A program made the translations under genes and the position numbers. Source: Dicaeum eximium (Eukaryota > Chordata > Aves > Passeriformes > Dicaeidae). Taken from it: a stretch of 64,000 nucleotides of DNA. A model generated the notes under the pieces. The model searched no databases and was not told the DNA's origin. It worked only from the letters and a program-made list of their open reading frames with translations. The DNA is taken from assembly GCA_013396995.1 (NCBI GenBank), contig VWZP01002893.1, positions 682,001-746,000 of the forward strand, in the 5' to 3' direction. This document shows, piece after piece, positions 1-13,597 of this stretch. Each line of letters starts with the position of its first letter. Position 1 is the stretch's first letter.

Positions 1-2640
1 ATGCTCTTGCTGCTTAGCCACCTGTAACTCTATCAAAACACTTGCCCCATAGTTCTTGATGTTTTTCATCTGAGAATCCATTTCCTCTGGTACTGGACAA
101 CAATCTGATGTTGTCAACATTTTCAACTTTTAATGACACCTGCCTGTTAAAGGCTTAACTATGGAAGTTTATCTTCAGGTGGGAAGTCAGCTTTAGTAGC
201 AAGTAGCAGTTGTCTGGTTTTTATGCAAATAAAAAGCTAGCACTAATTGGAAGAAACATAAAAAAAAAAAAAAACAAGAAAAAAAGAGAAGAAAAAGAGA
301 ATCCTATAATGAAAGCAATGGGGAGACAGTTTGAATTCCACGTTTTTGTTAGTTTCCCCATAAGCATCAAAACATCTTGTATAATTTTGCTACCATGCAT
401 TTCTAATAGTTGAGCATGTTGCATTTTTAAATACAGTCTTCCCCTGAAGGTTTAAATTTATTTCTTTATTTAAAACACACTGGGTCTTCCTAATTTATTT
501 TTTATGATGCTTTGCTGAAAAGGAATATCTCTACTCTTAGTCCCTCCAATACCTCGGTCTTTTTGCTGCCTGTTGTAGTAACTCAGGCCAGCTGTCCTGT
601 TTCCTAGAAGAGAACCTGCTGGGGATTGGTGAAAACTGTATCCTTGAATTAATAAAATATGGTTAGGCAGAAACAGACCAAATATTACTGTAAGCATTCC
701 TGCAGGCACACTGACATTTACTTATGCAGAGGGAGTTATCCACATACAGGTAGGTCTGCCAGGGTCTGTTGAAATGAGCATAAGTGTTTTAAAGTAACTT
801 GACAAATGGGCTTCCCAGCAGTTAAGGAGTTGCAGGTCAAGGAGTTGTCACTGGTAACTGAATAGAATGGATGCAGTGCATGATTTTAAAGGTAAACAGA
901 GCTGTACTTTCGGGGTTTTGTGGATCATGTAGCTCAAGAGTCCACTACTTCAAGCAGTAGTCCACTTCTTCATGAGCAGCAGCACTACTCATGCTGTTTG
1001 AGGGGAGTCTTGCACATTGTCCCAGGTAAGCATTTGTACTTGCTCTTAATTTTCATTGAAAAGATTTAGGGCTTTTCTCTTACATATCTTTGGGCTATTG
1101 CATATCTAAATGCAAAATATTGTTTTCCATCATTTCATCTTACCTTCTCTCTGTGTTTCATCACTGTTGTACTTCACAATTTTTTACTGTCGCTGTACTT
1201 ATTTTAATACTCATCTCATCCTTTCCTTTCACTCTTGATGACATTAAACTGATCTTTTCTGTTTCTGCACCTTTAGAAGACTCAAAAATGCTTTTGCTCA
1301 CACGTATGTAGCTGTATAGGAACTCTCTTTTTCTCTTAGTGCTAAATCAACTGAAAGCAGGACCAGTATCTCCAAATAAACTGTGAAGGTGCATTGAACA
1401 TGCACCTCAACATAATGCAGATATAATGGATAGCACAATTTTGTTGGTTGTATTCATGGGGAGAATAGGTATAGTCTAAATAGGTGTAGTCTAAATATAA
1501 ATCTCTTGGATTTTTGCCTACAGGTATTTTATTTTTTTAAAATAGGATTTCCTAAGAAAATAGTCCCTCTCCTGTAAACTGTTTATTGAAATTCTTTGTT
1601 CATTTTGACGAAAGTAGAAGTTGTGATAGTTTTATAGTTTGTGTCATGTCTGGTGCTCTGATTTTTCTTCATTTTTTCAAAGGTGTCTAATCCTTAATTT
1701 TGTTATTCCATGTGACCCCACTTCATATCAGATTAGGCAGTGGAGAGTTTTCAGCATTCTACTCAGTTTTAAGTGTGGAGGACAGAGCTGTGTGTGCTGG
1801 AGATTTGTTAGATTTTGGAGGTGTTTTCACTCTGTCTTATTTTTAGGATACTACTCTTGGTCTAGTTCTCTCTCCTCAGAAGCCTTTTATGTGGTGTGTC
1901 AATATTGAGTCACATACTTTGACACTAATTCTATGAGAGATCTGCCAAAAGTAGCTCCTTGGGACAGTGAACACTTGTGTCTTACTGCTTGTTATTTCAT
2001 AATAAGGCCATTTCTTCTCACTAAAACATGCCAGACAAGCCACCATCTCTTTTCATGTCACTTTTGATGCCTCAAAACTTCCATATATTTTTCTTTTACC
2101 TGCTGCTAAAAGCATAAATGGAAGAGGATAAAAAAATCAATCTAATAACTACTACACAGTTGATTCTGAGGTCTCACATTTAACATGTTTGAAATCCAAT
2201 GATTTTTGACAATAATGACAGCTAGAATATGTTTGGTTCTCCTGTTTCAGTTGCTGTGCTTACTGTATTTAGTGCCTTATTCAATGCAGTGTTAATGTTT
2301 CATTTTATTAAGTGCCACTCTAACAACATAAAATATGAATCTATGATGTGTAAATTCTGGAGAGGTTTAAAGTTTTCTTTTTTCTGTATCATCATAAGTA
2401 AATAGGAAGCTGTGTTAACTCTCATCAAAATATTGTAAAACCAAATGCACTTATCCAATTCCTAGTTATATTGCTGTCATTTTAATAAAAGCTTAATAGT
2501 ACTCTAACAAGAAAACATTCTTTTGAAAGTGAAGTGCTATGATTAAACATACACATCATATTTGTGACTGTAGTATCTCCTAGCTCCATTTAAATATAAT
2601 CAGGCAGAAATGAATACTTATGCAGCTTGAAAAGTGTCAA
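1..2640. other. Unannotated AT-rich sequence
   Basis: I see no gene or recognisable mobile element here. Reading frames are all under 90 codons and resemble no family I know. The stretch holds an A15 run followed by purine-rich sequence (260-300) and a tandem duplication of a 15-bp unit with one mismatch (1467-1481 and 1482-1496). Confidence 0.5.
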
Positions 2641-3660
2641 GTCAATAGTATGTCATATTGCAGAGGTGAAAGCAAAGCTGGTGTGTGTCTGTGGCATCTG
2701 CACAGCCCAGCTGAGAATGATTTCACCTTTGAGCAGTCTCACAGTTGGGATGCTGGTCTGGCCTTGTGCTGCTGCTGCACCACAGTGCAGGACAAAAGAA
2801 GGGGGCGAGCCTGTCTTTGGAAGACTTCTTCTGTTAGGGGATCAAAAGCAGTCCCCCCAGATATTTGTCAGATGGCAAGATAAGAACTCTGTTAGAGGAG
2901 AACCTGCCCTGCTAGATCCAGCAGCCCAGGAGAGGTGAGCACTGCTTGCTCCCGGGTTCTGTTTGTAGAAAGCTGAAGATGTGTTCCTGGCAGGCCCATT
3001 CCTAGAGCTCACACGCTTGTCTCTGGCACCATGAGCATCTGGGCCTTTTGACCCCATGGTCTGACTCCAGTTCCAGCACTCATAGCCCCATACACCCTCA
3101 TGCACAGAGAATAAAGGGCTCTCACCCAGGAAAGACACAGAAAGGAATTTAATAAGAAGACAGGACAGGCTGCACTGATCAGATAAAAATACGGATCAGC
3201 AACTATTTACATGTCCAGCCCTTTTTATACCTTTACCCCTCTATTTATTTTACCACTCTTGCTCTTCCCAAAATCACCTAAACTTCTCCCTTTTTGTGCC
3301 TCTGGTTTCTCCCCTAAACATCATCCCATAGTAAGTCTGTCTGACCCTGAACTGCTTTTCCCCAGCATCGGATACGTCCCACCCTATGCAGCAATCCCCT
3401 TAATCCAAAAGGTGATCTCAAGAGCTGGTCCAGCTGTCATATAGGGAGCAGTGTCATGCTTGGACACTGGAACCAGTGGCTCTGCTGGAACAGCCCTGGG
3501 AGAGACGTGGAAAAGTTTTCATTGCTCAGGAGTCCGTGATTTGTGCTCCCACCTGCTGCTGTGCCCCATGCTCCTCTGGGCTTGTGCAGATGGGTCTCTG
3601 GTGGGCTGATGGCCCTGGATATAACCCAGGATGATATTATTTATGCTCCCCCTCCTGTTG
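2640..3660 (-). mobile_element. Probable antisense endogenous retrovirus LTR plus adjoining sequence
   Basis: Read on the minus strand, this GC-richer block has the layout of a retroviral LTR. A TATA box (TATAAAAAG, complement of 3221-3229) is followed about 70 bases later by an ATTAAA-type poly(A) signal (complement of 3148-3153), then a GT-rich stretch like U5. The sequence 5' of the TATA on the minus strand (about 3240-3660) would be U3. The part from about 3000 down to 2640 may be 5' leader or internal sequence, or unrelated. A 98-codon minus frame (2842-3138) spans U5 and the sequence beyond and has no recognisable gag, pol or env feature. I could not fix the terminal TG and CA ends, a primer binding site or a target-site duplication. 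The assignment rests on signal order, base composition and the neighbouring LTR in the same orientation. Confidence 0.4.
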
Positions 3661-3822
3661 TTTCTCTGAGCTCCTTTATGGATGTGGAGATGAGTTTTAT
3701 TTCATAATACAACAAATTCATCTTCCCTGTGGCAGCAACTAAGGGTGACCTCTTTTGTCTCAGACTTTCTTGATTCAAGCCCATTCCAAGTCTCCTGAGG
3801 CAAAAATACCCTCTTGACTTAA

Positions 3823-4283
3823 TGTCGTAGTTTAGGAATGGTATTCTCCAATTTAGTACTCCCACTGAAAAGAAAACCATGAGCTGCACCCCTCCCTCCC
3901 TTTCAGTGGTAGACAAAAGGCAGAGATAAGTTCAGAACCATTTATTGGAATCATCTATGAGATAAGAAAATGAAAGCAGCAATACCAATAATGAAAAATA
4001 TACAAAGAAAGGGTGATTTACGTGCTAAATGCCCACCAAGCTTGGGACAATGAAAAAGAATGGTGGGCAGACCCTCCACCCACCACGCTTTCCCCATGAC
4101 CAGAAAGAAATACTCTTTCTTCCCAAAAGGGAGAGAAAGAGAGTCACTTTCCCTGCCCAGGCAATGACATGAAGTAGTATTGAATAATATTAGGACCCTG
4201 GTCATGCCCACACAGCTCCAGGCTCCCCACTCTCATGGCTACTGGAAAAAATTAACCCTGTCCTTAACCCAAAGCAGGACCCA
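3823..4283 (-). mobile_element. Antisense solo-type LTR of an avian endogenous retrovirus
   Basis: The plus strand starts with TGTCGTAGTTTAGGAATGG and ends near 4280 with a CTACTGG...AATTAACCCTG...GCAGGAC motif. This is the reverse complement of the 5' start of a common bird LTR family (TGTCCTG...AGTTAATTTTCTTCC). A minus-strand AATAAA lies at 3941-3946, in an A-rich run of the kind this family carries before its 3' end. At about 460 bases it is shorter than the usual roughly 570-600, and no clear TATA box is left, so the middle of U3 is probably deleted. No internal retroviral sequence is attached on either side that I can identify, and no clean target-site duplication was seen. It is related to the sense LTR at 30085-30658. 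Assignment to the ERVL or ERVK class is uncertain. Confidence 0.7.
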
Positions 4284-7200
4284 TTTTCAGCTCAGCAGTT
4301 GTTTGGTACCCCTGCAAAGTGAAACAGTGCTTCTGAGCTTGTTTTACAAAGATAGCAGCAGAACCCATGCAGTTATCAGTTGCAGTGCAGAGGATAAGTC
4401 CTTTTTTAGGCTGGGTTCCGCATGGACATCTTCCATCTGGGTGAGAGAGAAAATGTAAAGCACATATGAGAAACTGCTCCACTTTGCTGATGTCTAGACA
4501 ATATGTCTTCTGTAGATTACATTGTGTAATTAGTTGCCGGAACATTCACTTATTTTTTTATTCCAAGAACATTGGCACAAAACAGAAAAGTCATGCCTCA
4601 AGATCTAGGAGGAAGCGAGTATTTAATATATTGTTAATTTTGTTTGCGAACAACCCAGAGAGAGCATCTGTAATGAGGCTTTAAATAGTTATAAAGAAAA
4701 AGACAAAAATCAATCAGCACAAGCACTGCTTGCTATGTTGGGTGCCACCTGTTCTGTAAATTTAAGGCCAACTCAGTGAGCTTTAAGGATCAGTGGGTAT
4801 TGGATAAGGAGTGACTACTAAAGAGGTACTAGTGATTGCCATTAATGGGGGCAGAACATTGGTTTTAATGAGCGCAGGCTTTTCACAGTGTCTTTAATCC
4901 TCCTCATTCAGACAGTGCAATGAACATTAAGGTTTTGTTGTGGTGTAATTGGTTTGAGCAATCCTAAACTGCAGTTTGCTATATCACAAGGTCCCTGAAT
5001 CCAGAATATTTCATCAGGGGCCACAGATCTAGGCTACAAACATAACTTTGTGTTTGCTAGAATTAAGTTAGGCCCAGCTGTTAGTTAACAGCAGTCAGCC
5101 TTCATCTTCCAGGTAATACTGTCCCATCCTTTGAAAATCTCAATTCTGAATCTTCAGTTCCAGTACTCAGGGAGAGACAGGTTATCAGTATGGAGAGCTG
5201 GCAATGATGAAAGCAGAGCTTGGCAGGATGTGTTCTGCATTATTTTTACCTAAATTGCTGTGGTGAGACCTAACAAGAAAGAAAACTAACCTTGGAAACT
5301 CAGCAGTCATCTGTCAGGAATCAGTGACCCACTTTTGGAAAACAGCTCTTCTGGTTTACTGGCTATCATTCCTACCCCAGCAGCTTTTCTTGATTCCTTT
5401 TGACGTTTGAAAATATTGTCTTTATGTTAGTTGTACATTTATATATATAATTTTCAATTCCTGTAGCCTCTCACCCCTTCTGTGGGATTATAACTAAAAA
5501 AGAGAACTGTTTTGAAGGTCAAAACAAACCATATCCACCATCGTGTCAGTCACTAAGATGGATACCCATTACTTAATGTTAGAAGTGCTAAATAAGGATT
5601 GGGATCCTGGATGCTATAACAAAGATTATGAAATATGAAAAGTTTGAGGTAGGTTTTTAAAATTTTTTAATTAAAAAAAAAATTTTTTTTTTTTTTTGAG
5701 GAGAAAGATAATGTTGGTGAAGCTTGGAGTAACCCAGGAAGAAGGCTTGTGATGTTGGGTTTTGTTTAATGATACATTGAATTAACTAATTGTGCTCAGC
5801 AACATTTCTCTCTTATCCACAGTTGTTGTATTATCAGCTTCCTTTCTTGTGTCTGGGGAAAACAGTCTTCTTTCCTTTTTTCCTTTGCTATTGCAATATT
5901 TGCAGGATCTCACCCAGGATGCCTGGGGAAAAAAAAAGGCTTTGATAGAAAAACATGTAAGCACCACAGTTTGTTATTTTGGCCACTTTCCTTGTATAAA
6001 CTGATTTGTGTTCTTTTCAGATCAGCTGTCATCACTTGCACTTTCCTCAGTGTTTTGGTTTAACCCCTGTAGGTGGTTAAGAAGCACACAGCTGCTCTCT
6101 CATTCTCTGCCTGCCTGTGTATTATCAACACTGTTTTGCTCACAAATCCTAAACATGGCACCATGTGTGTTGTTCTGAAGAAAATTAACTCCCTCTCAGC
6201 CAGATCCAGTACACTCAGGAAAAGAACATACCCTTGAAAGCTTGTGAACATTTTGATATAGAACTTAAAAAGGCAATGCTTTTGCTGCCATACAGTAAAA
6301 TAAAGGGCTGAAGGTAGACTGAAACAATGTCATTTATGGTGTCCAGCCATCAAGTATTTGGTAATTTCTTTTCCATTTGACTGATTTTCTTTTTGTACAC
6401 AAGGCACTAAGTTTGAGCAAACTTGCTGTGTGAGAGGTAGCACCACAGAGCTGTGTAGGAGTATGAAAAGATGTTTCCAGGATTAAGACATCAAGCTGTT
6501 GACTATCTTAAAATCAAATAGTGACTGTATTAGGACTTTAGTATTGGCTACTGTTCCCATGAATGCTGAGAGGGTTGATAATAGAGAATAATTGCCTTTC
6601 ACAGCTGAGAGGTTTTTTTTCAGGTTTAACAATCCTCACACTCCCCACCTCCTTCAGCAGTGACTGCTACTGTGATCCATCACATTGCTTGTGTTTTCCA
6701 CTGCTAGGCTGGTTTGTCTGGCAAAAGGCACTGCTACTACTAGAAAATTTCTCTCTGGCAGCAGAGAACTGCCATTGTGCAAAGGAGTAAGAAATTCGCT
6801 TTAAAATATCCATTGATGCTTCTGTGCCTAAATATTGGTCTGAAGAAGTGAGCTGGGGAAAGGTGGGCTGCAGATTTGTGGTCTGCCTCTGGAAGAAGCA
6901 GCTTAGAAATGTTTACTGTTAGTGCAGGGACAAAATGAGTCATGGAGAACAAGAACCCTTTTTCTCCCAGAGAGGGTCTTGCTTCGTCAAGCTGGTGCAC
7001 ACTGGTGTGTGATGCAAATGGCAACTTGTATTGCTGCTGCATCTCTGCAAATGTGCTCTTAGCAAACATCTCAGCAGTAATCTTTTCTATTCTCATGTCT
7101 TACCTTCTCCTCCTTTCAAAAAAGGGTGATTCTTGAGATTTCAGGGACAAGAAGAGAGTTGTTGCCTTTTTGCTTCTTTTGTGCAAAGGGAGTACAATAT

Positions 7201-8180
7201 GTGGGAAGCCTTGGTGGCAGAAGAAACCTGACCAAGATGCCACAGATGTGTCTGATCAATGGTGAAAATTCATTATATCATCATAAATCATTTTCTACCT
7301 AGTAGAAAATGCAGTATGCTGAGCATTTTCATTCTGAATGTGAAAAGTTAGAAATCCTGAGAGAAGTTATCAAGTAATTTCCCAATTAAATTTCTTTTTG
7401 ATTTGGGTCACTTCAGTGATTGCTATATTAAACAGTCATGTGAGCTCATTTATGGAAAAATAACTTCCTTTTGGTGGATATCTCAGTGTCTAGGCCTGAC
7501 TATGAACTGGAAATCAAATCCCCAGGTAGAGTTTTAATAATCTAAGGATATTTTATTATTTTTGTTAAAATGTTACAAAAAAAGGTTTTTTTTGTTAAAA
7601 TGAAACAATAAACTCATGAAATTGTAGTACAGAATCACCAGAAAACTTGAAACAAAACGGGGAAGTTATTATGCTAATTACCTGTTAATGCAGGAGTAGG
7701 TTCAGGTAAGGGTTTAATTGTATATTAATAAACTGCTAGCATGCTGACATCATTTGGATTAGTGTATTTTCTGTTCCCCTTTTTCTTGTAGGGGAATCTT
7801 ATTTGAAATTATTCAGACCACTGTTTTGAACTAGTAGAGAAAAGAAGAAACATGACTGGTGTTGCTTTTGACTCACATGAGCATCTTTCAGGTTTCAAGC
7901 TGTTGCTACTCTACCAAGCTGTTAAACAAAGCACTTAAAGTTGCAGTCTTCCATCTAGCATGGTTCTCCTCCTGAATTTGAGGAGTTTAGTTCCTAGCTT
8001 CAAGAGGAGGGGCAGTATTGGCCAAATTGTTCTGCTGCAAGCAAAACCACAAGCCTCTGTTACCTGAGTTAGGGAAAGGTGTCATATATTTGATATTTCA
8101 TGGTCCCAAAACCCAAGCCCATTTGCATTTATGTGAAGAGTTCTAGATACTCAACAGATTCCCTACATTGCAGTTGACAT
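4284..8180. other. No gene recognised; AT tracts and one exon-like segment
   Basis: This stretch is mostly unique-looking sequence. It contains a strong A/T tract (5659-5697, with A10 directly followed by T15) and a 10-bp inverted repeat with a 3-base loop (7289-7298 and 7302-7311). A 51-base segment at 5906-5956 sits between a pyrimidine-rich TTTGCAG acceptor and a GTAAGC donor and is open in one frame. It is treated as a finding because splice motifs alone are weak evidence. Confidence 0.4.
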
Positions 8181-8220
8181 GTGTAGAGTTTATAATAGTA
8201 CAGTGTAGAGTTTATAATAG
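8181..8220. repeat. 18-bp direct repeat (22-bp tandem duplication)
   Basis: The 18-base string GTGTAGAGTTTATAATAG occurs at 8181-8198 and again, identical, at 8203-8220, separated by TACA. Identity of both copies suggests a fairly recent local duplication by slippage. Confidence 0.9.
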
Positions 8221-11200
8221 GTTGGAATTTGAACAAAGTGGGTTTGCACATTCAGTGCATGAGAAGAAACTGCCTGGTGCAAATGTTTCTGGAATTTCAT
8301 CATTCGTTTTTAAAGACAGAAATAATATAAAAATATTTTAATGCAAAGAGGCTCCTGGTGATAGCTATAGATACGTGGGAGGTTTTTTCCTTGTAGGCTA
8401 GTCAGGAGTGTTTGCTTAGTAGGATAGTGAATGAAGCCAGGAGTTCATAAGGGATCTTACAGATTAAATATTCATTGCTGCTAATATGTAGCCAGTTCTA
8501 CTGTGAAAGATGGCATCAAACATCACATGACAACTCTGAACTTCAATGCAAGATGGTAGAAGCACATTTTGTAGAGGACTACAGAGATTTTTAGAGGTCA
8601 GTACCCAGTTGGCCAAATCATACAGTAGTAGTTACTATTACACTTTAATTGCATATACCCCAGTCACATTGTTACCATAGCCTATTCTGCCACCAAATTG
8701 CATTCTCCCATGAAAATACCTATCATAGTCCTAGAATTGCCAAAATATTGATGCCACAAGTGTGGATAATATCACCTTTTTTCTTTTTTTTGTGGTGGAC
8801 AGAAACTGCCCTCATTTAGTTCTGTGCTTTCTTATATCAGAAAGAATGAAAGATTTTTACTTACAATTTATTGTATTATGATATTTTTCTGCTTAGATTA
8901 AAGGAAACTTGCTTCTTAAATTATCATTGCCACTGAAAGCAGCACCAATAAAAGTGACCACTTCTTGTTGGAAAAAAGGCTTATAATATTTCACTCACTA
9001 GTCGCACTTCGGTTTATTTCAAGCATAATAAAATACAACAGAGAAGGTGGAGCAGCATAAAAACATTTAAAAATGCAGAACCTTTATTTTTTCTCCATCT
9101 CTTTTTTTTTTTCCTGCAGCACAAGGGTATTTTTCAGGGAATGCTGTATCCAGCAGGGCTGCGTAGAAAGAATCGTTTGTAAGCCCAGCTGTCCATGTGT
9201 GCTTATGCTAGGAATGCCAGCACCCAGTTGAAGCAAACTTTGCTGACTCTGGTGTACTCCATGCGTGTCTTAGAGAAGGGGCTGAGCACCATCTTGTGGT
9301 GCAGCTGAAGATTTTGTAGTCTCCTCTCAATTCATGTGCTAAGAAGCTTAAACACATCTCCAAAGTGATATGATAATTTTGTGTTTGCTATGTTGCTGTT
9401 TTCTGCTCGTGAAAAGGTTGAAGGTATGTTCACAGTGCTTTGTAGAAAGCAGCAAAGATGAAGATTCTGTTCACTGGCAGAGCTGTGTGAGACCTGAATG
9501 CAAAAAGGTGCTTGACAGTAGCACTGGGCTACCACAGCTTTTATGCTCTATAGGAAGCAAGTAACTCTGGCTAAGTATGAACTGTACCATAGGCCAGCAC
9601 TGATCAGCACAGCACATAACTATGTACTCTGCTTCCTTGGAGTTACTCCTTCTTGCCTCAGATGAAAACAACTGATGCCATGCAGCTGAAGCTTTGTGCC
9701 TTAAATGCTATAAACATAAAAATGGAGACTGAAGGGACTGCCAGGCCATAGCAGAAACTACTGTTCTGTGTCTCTGACAGCTGCACCAAATCAAGTTATC
9801 CTAACTTCAGTATTCTTTCCTAGAGCTTATATCCACATACTGTGGATACTGTACTGCATTTAAAACATTTGTTTCTGCCATCTGCGTCTGATTCCAAAAG
9901 TAGGGTTCAGGAAAGCCAGTGATAACTAAGGTCAGGCTTGATGTAGTAAGAAGAGTATGCATGTATAAGTATGTACAGAACATACTTAATAAAATATATC
10001 AGTTGGAATACCTACAGATATGTTTAACACCTCCTGAGATGGGAAATTTTGTAGAATACTTATGGAGCTGAAGTGTTTTATAATAATTCATACTGAAATG
10101 TGGACAATCCTTCATAATAGCAACAGCCAAGAGTGGATGTGGGGCAGCTAGGCTAAGAAGGTACAGAAAATATTTGTTAAATATTTGTTAAACCCATGGT
10201 TATATTGTCATAGCTGTCATTCCTAACTAGTCATGAATTCAAAAAAGAGTTTCATTGATTGAGGCTGTAGAAACCCAGGGCAGCACGTGGAAGACATGAT
10301 GTTGCTTTAAAGTCAAATCCTCGGCTGAAGCAGCTGGAACCTCCCTGAGAACTCTGAGTAGGAGTAATTAAACAAATACATATGAAACCCATTTTAAGCT
10401 AATAATGGAACTGCATCTGATGTTCATTTCATAGCAAAACCCCATGACTTGAAATTTCTACAAGATCTTGTGCTTTTCTTTACCATAAATTCAGTCTGAT
10501 ACTTTTTGGGCTGAGCCAAGGTAAACTTGAGAAATAAGTGTGTTTTGCCACTGCACAAAGAGTGACTCTGGCAAGGGAGCTGTTGAAAAACAGGATGGAG
10601 AACTTGGGCTCTGAAATTTGTTTAGGGAGCCAAGGGGCTGGAGAATGTTTCCTATCAAATTGTAAAGTGTGAATGTGGAAGATGGAGTGTGGGAAAATGT
10701 TACTCTGAATGAGTGCCAGCCACCTCCCTCACTATGGGTAATAGAAAAGTAAAAGATACTTTCCTGTTTCAGGTAAACTTGGATGCGTCATAAGGAAATA
10801 TTTCTTCCTTATTTTGAGAGAGATACTTTTCTGCTTTGCCCTTCCAAGCAAAGCCTTTTTGTCCAATTCATTCAAATGGAGTTAAAATACAAATATTTTC
10901 CTCTTCCTTGCGCTGCTTTTTATAGTTTTCCAATATCAATTACTTCTGTATTTTAAGGGGAAAAAGCCAGCTTTCTGTCATTCTGATTGCTGAAAGTATG
11001 GTTTTCAGTATTCCATTAGGAGGTTATTAAGGTATTTGACTACTTTAGCTCTATTTTGCAGAGGTACTGGGCATAGTCAGCCCCTAGGATTTTAGATGCT
11101 TAGCATTTATGAAGAATCAGATCTTAAGGCCTTAAGAGATCTACTCCCAAATATTATGGGGAAAATTTCAGAACTGAAAGCATGACAAATGAGAGGCTGT

Positions 11201-13530
11201 GTATATTTTTTCCTGTCGTGAGGTAAATGAAGTAAATCCAAGTTCTTGGTACAGGTATGTCTTCATGTTAGGAGAGTTGTTGCCTAATTCAAACACCATG
11301 ATCTGAATGATTTAGGTCTGAGAAGACTGAGGATCTCAGTCACTTAGCTTTGAATGCAAAACTGTGTGTTTTAGTGTATTACAGATTTACCTCTGGGGAC
11401 CCATATCATGTTGAGACTCCATGGGTAAACATGAACATGTTTTCATGTAAGATTTCTGCTTTTGCTTTTTCTGACTGGACCAGAAATGTAACAGAAGCAT
11501 CACTTTCCTGAGAGCTTTGGGAATATAGAAAAACTTAGAGATACCTGTAGAACTGCAGTTCTGATAAAATAAAGAAGGGATGTGTAGTAAAATATTTTAA
11601 CCCACTTCCCATTTTTAAAATTTTTTTGTGGAGGAACAGTAACTTAATCTGAAAATGGGCAAAGGCATTGAAAGAATATTTGATTCTGTTTCATAGTGAG
11701 TTAAGAGAAAATGAAAAACCCTAAAATGAAAAGCCCTTTCTGAAGAGTTCTTAAGCATATTTTTTTCTTTAGGCTATTATAGTGATGCTGATGATTTAAC
11801 ACTTACAAGGCTGCAGTAGTGGTGGAATTACTGTCACCATGGAATTAGCAAAGAACAGAATGTGCAGAAGCAGTAGCAGTGATATTGTGGGCTTTCAAAC
11901 CTGCCCTAGTATGCTACCATTCTTCAAGCACTTCTGACAGTGACGGAAAGCTTTGTTGCAGCCATTCAACCCTGGTGCTACACTACAAGTTTTACTAGAG
12001 AGGGAAGTATAACCAAAAAGAAAGATTATGCATTCTTACCCACTCTTGTTTCCTTACTGCACCAATAGTATATGGAGGATGGAGGGATCCAACTTCTACT
12101 TTTGTAAGAAGGATATGTGGCTGAATTTATTGCCAGTGCACATTTTGGAAACCTGCAGGCTGCATACTGATTGAAAGAAAAGTGCTTAGCTGCTAACTAC
12201 AAGTACACCTGAAATGGATCAGTTAGGGATAAAACACTACCCACGAAATGTGAACACAGTTAATTGCATCAGTATTGAAAAAAATCCCTCACATTCAGTC
12301 TCATGTGACAGTAGTTTCAGACATTTTGCTTCTAAGTAGCAGCAAGTCTTCTGAAACTGCAGTAGATCCAGTGTAAAAATTTTGCAAGGGCGGAGGAAAA
12401 TCTAGGAAGAAACTTCCCAGGAGCATTGAAACCACATTTCAAAATCAGCACTTTCTGAAGAAAATAATCTGAAGTGCTAACAAAATCACTGGCATACAAT
12501 TTCTCTGACTGCAAACACAGAGGTGAAACAAACGCAAACCCTAATTTCTAAGTATCAGAGAGTGCAGGGAAGTTTGAGTCAGTTCTTATTGAATGTAGAA
12601 ATGGAAAATCAGGTGGTGTTTAGTGTTGTACATTGTTGCTGTTGGTTTATAAGAATACTATTAGTGAAAAGGTCATAAAGGTTCATTGTGCTATGGAACT
12701 GTTGATCTGAAGAGACAGATGTTTCTAAATCACTTCAATCACCAGTCCACTGCCCCAGTTCTGTTCCTGTTTGGTTGATCCATACTTCAAACTTATTTTC
12801 TTTGAGTACTGAAAATTCTATCTATAGCTTCTAGTATTTCCACAGTGGGTAGAAACGGAGCCTAGCATCCCCCTTCCTGCCTCACTTCCACAGTCTTCTA
12901 CTGTGGCCAGCTCTTGTGTGTTCACAGGCAAGAGAGGCCAGAATTCTTGTATTTGAAAAGGATAAGGCAGTTTTGGTAGGTGAAGTAATTTACATCCATA
13001 ACCTGATTGCTGCCTAATATCAGAGAATAGCAGTCTGTTGACATAGTAGACAGGTAGTCTATCCTTTCTTTGATAAAAACATTATATTGGTGCCCTCAGA
13101 GCAAAGGGTAGTACTGTTTCTGTTTTGATATTAAGTGCTGTGGGTCTGTATGAAAAAAAGCCTAGTTTCAGTTCTTGCTGATAGGAATAATATCTATGTA
13201 TAGATAGCCATATATTTTTACAGGATAGCTTAGAGACAGAATCTGCTCTGAAGATTTTATTGTCCAAAGGTGTTCAAGGATAAAAGGCACAGAGGGAGTG
13301 TATGGACACTCACATTTAGACTAATGATTAAATTAAGCAGTGTTTAGTTTGTTGACACTAGTCTCTCTTTAGTCAGTGAACAGGACTAAGATCTTCCAGA
13401 GAATGGTTTGAAGCTGGAACCTAAGTCAGCCTCCTCCAGTGGGCAATTTGGAGCCACCTGCACCTCCTGGTGATTGTCAGGAGCATTGCCTGATTGAGGC
13501 TTCTTAAATCAACAGCACGGCACAGTCCCA
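8221..13530. other. No gene recognised; one exon-like segment
   Basis: I see no mobile element or coding gene. A pyrimidine tract ending in CCTGCAG (9100-9119) precedes a 59-base segment (9120-9178) that ends at a GTAAGC donor. A short tandem copy of AAATATTTGTT lies near 10170-10192. The rest is unique AT-rich sequence with frequent stops in all frames. Confidence 0.4.
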
Positions 13531-13546
13531 TAATAATAGTAATAAT

Positions 13547-13591
<45 letters not shown>

Positions 13592-13597
13592 AATAAT
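13531..13597. repeat. (AAC)n / (AAT)n microsatellite
   Basis: A trinucleotide array: TAATAATAGTAATAATA at the left, then about 15 uninterrupted copies of AAC/ACA, then TAATAAT at the right. The minus-strand frame across it encodes only a valine/isoleucine run and is not a gene. The AC-rich core inside an AAT-type array suggests expansion of one variant. Confidence 0.95.
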
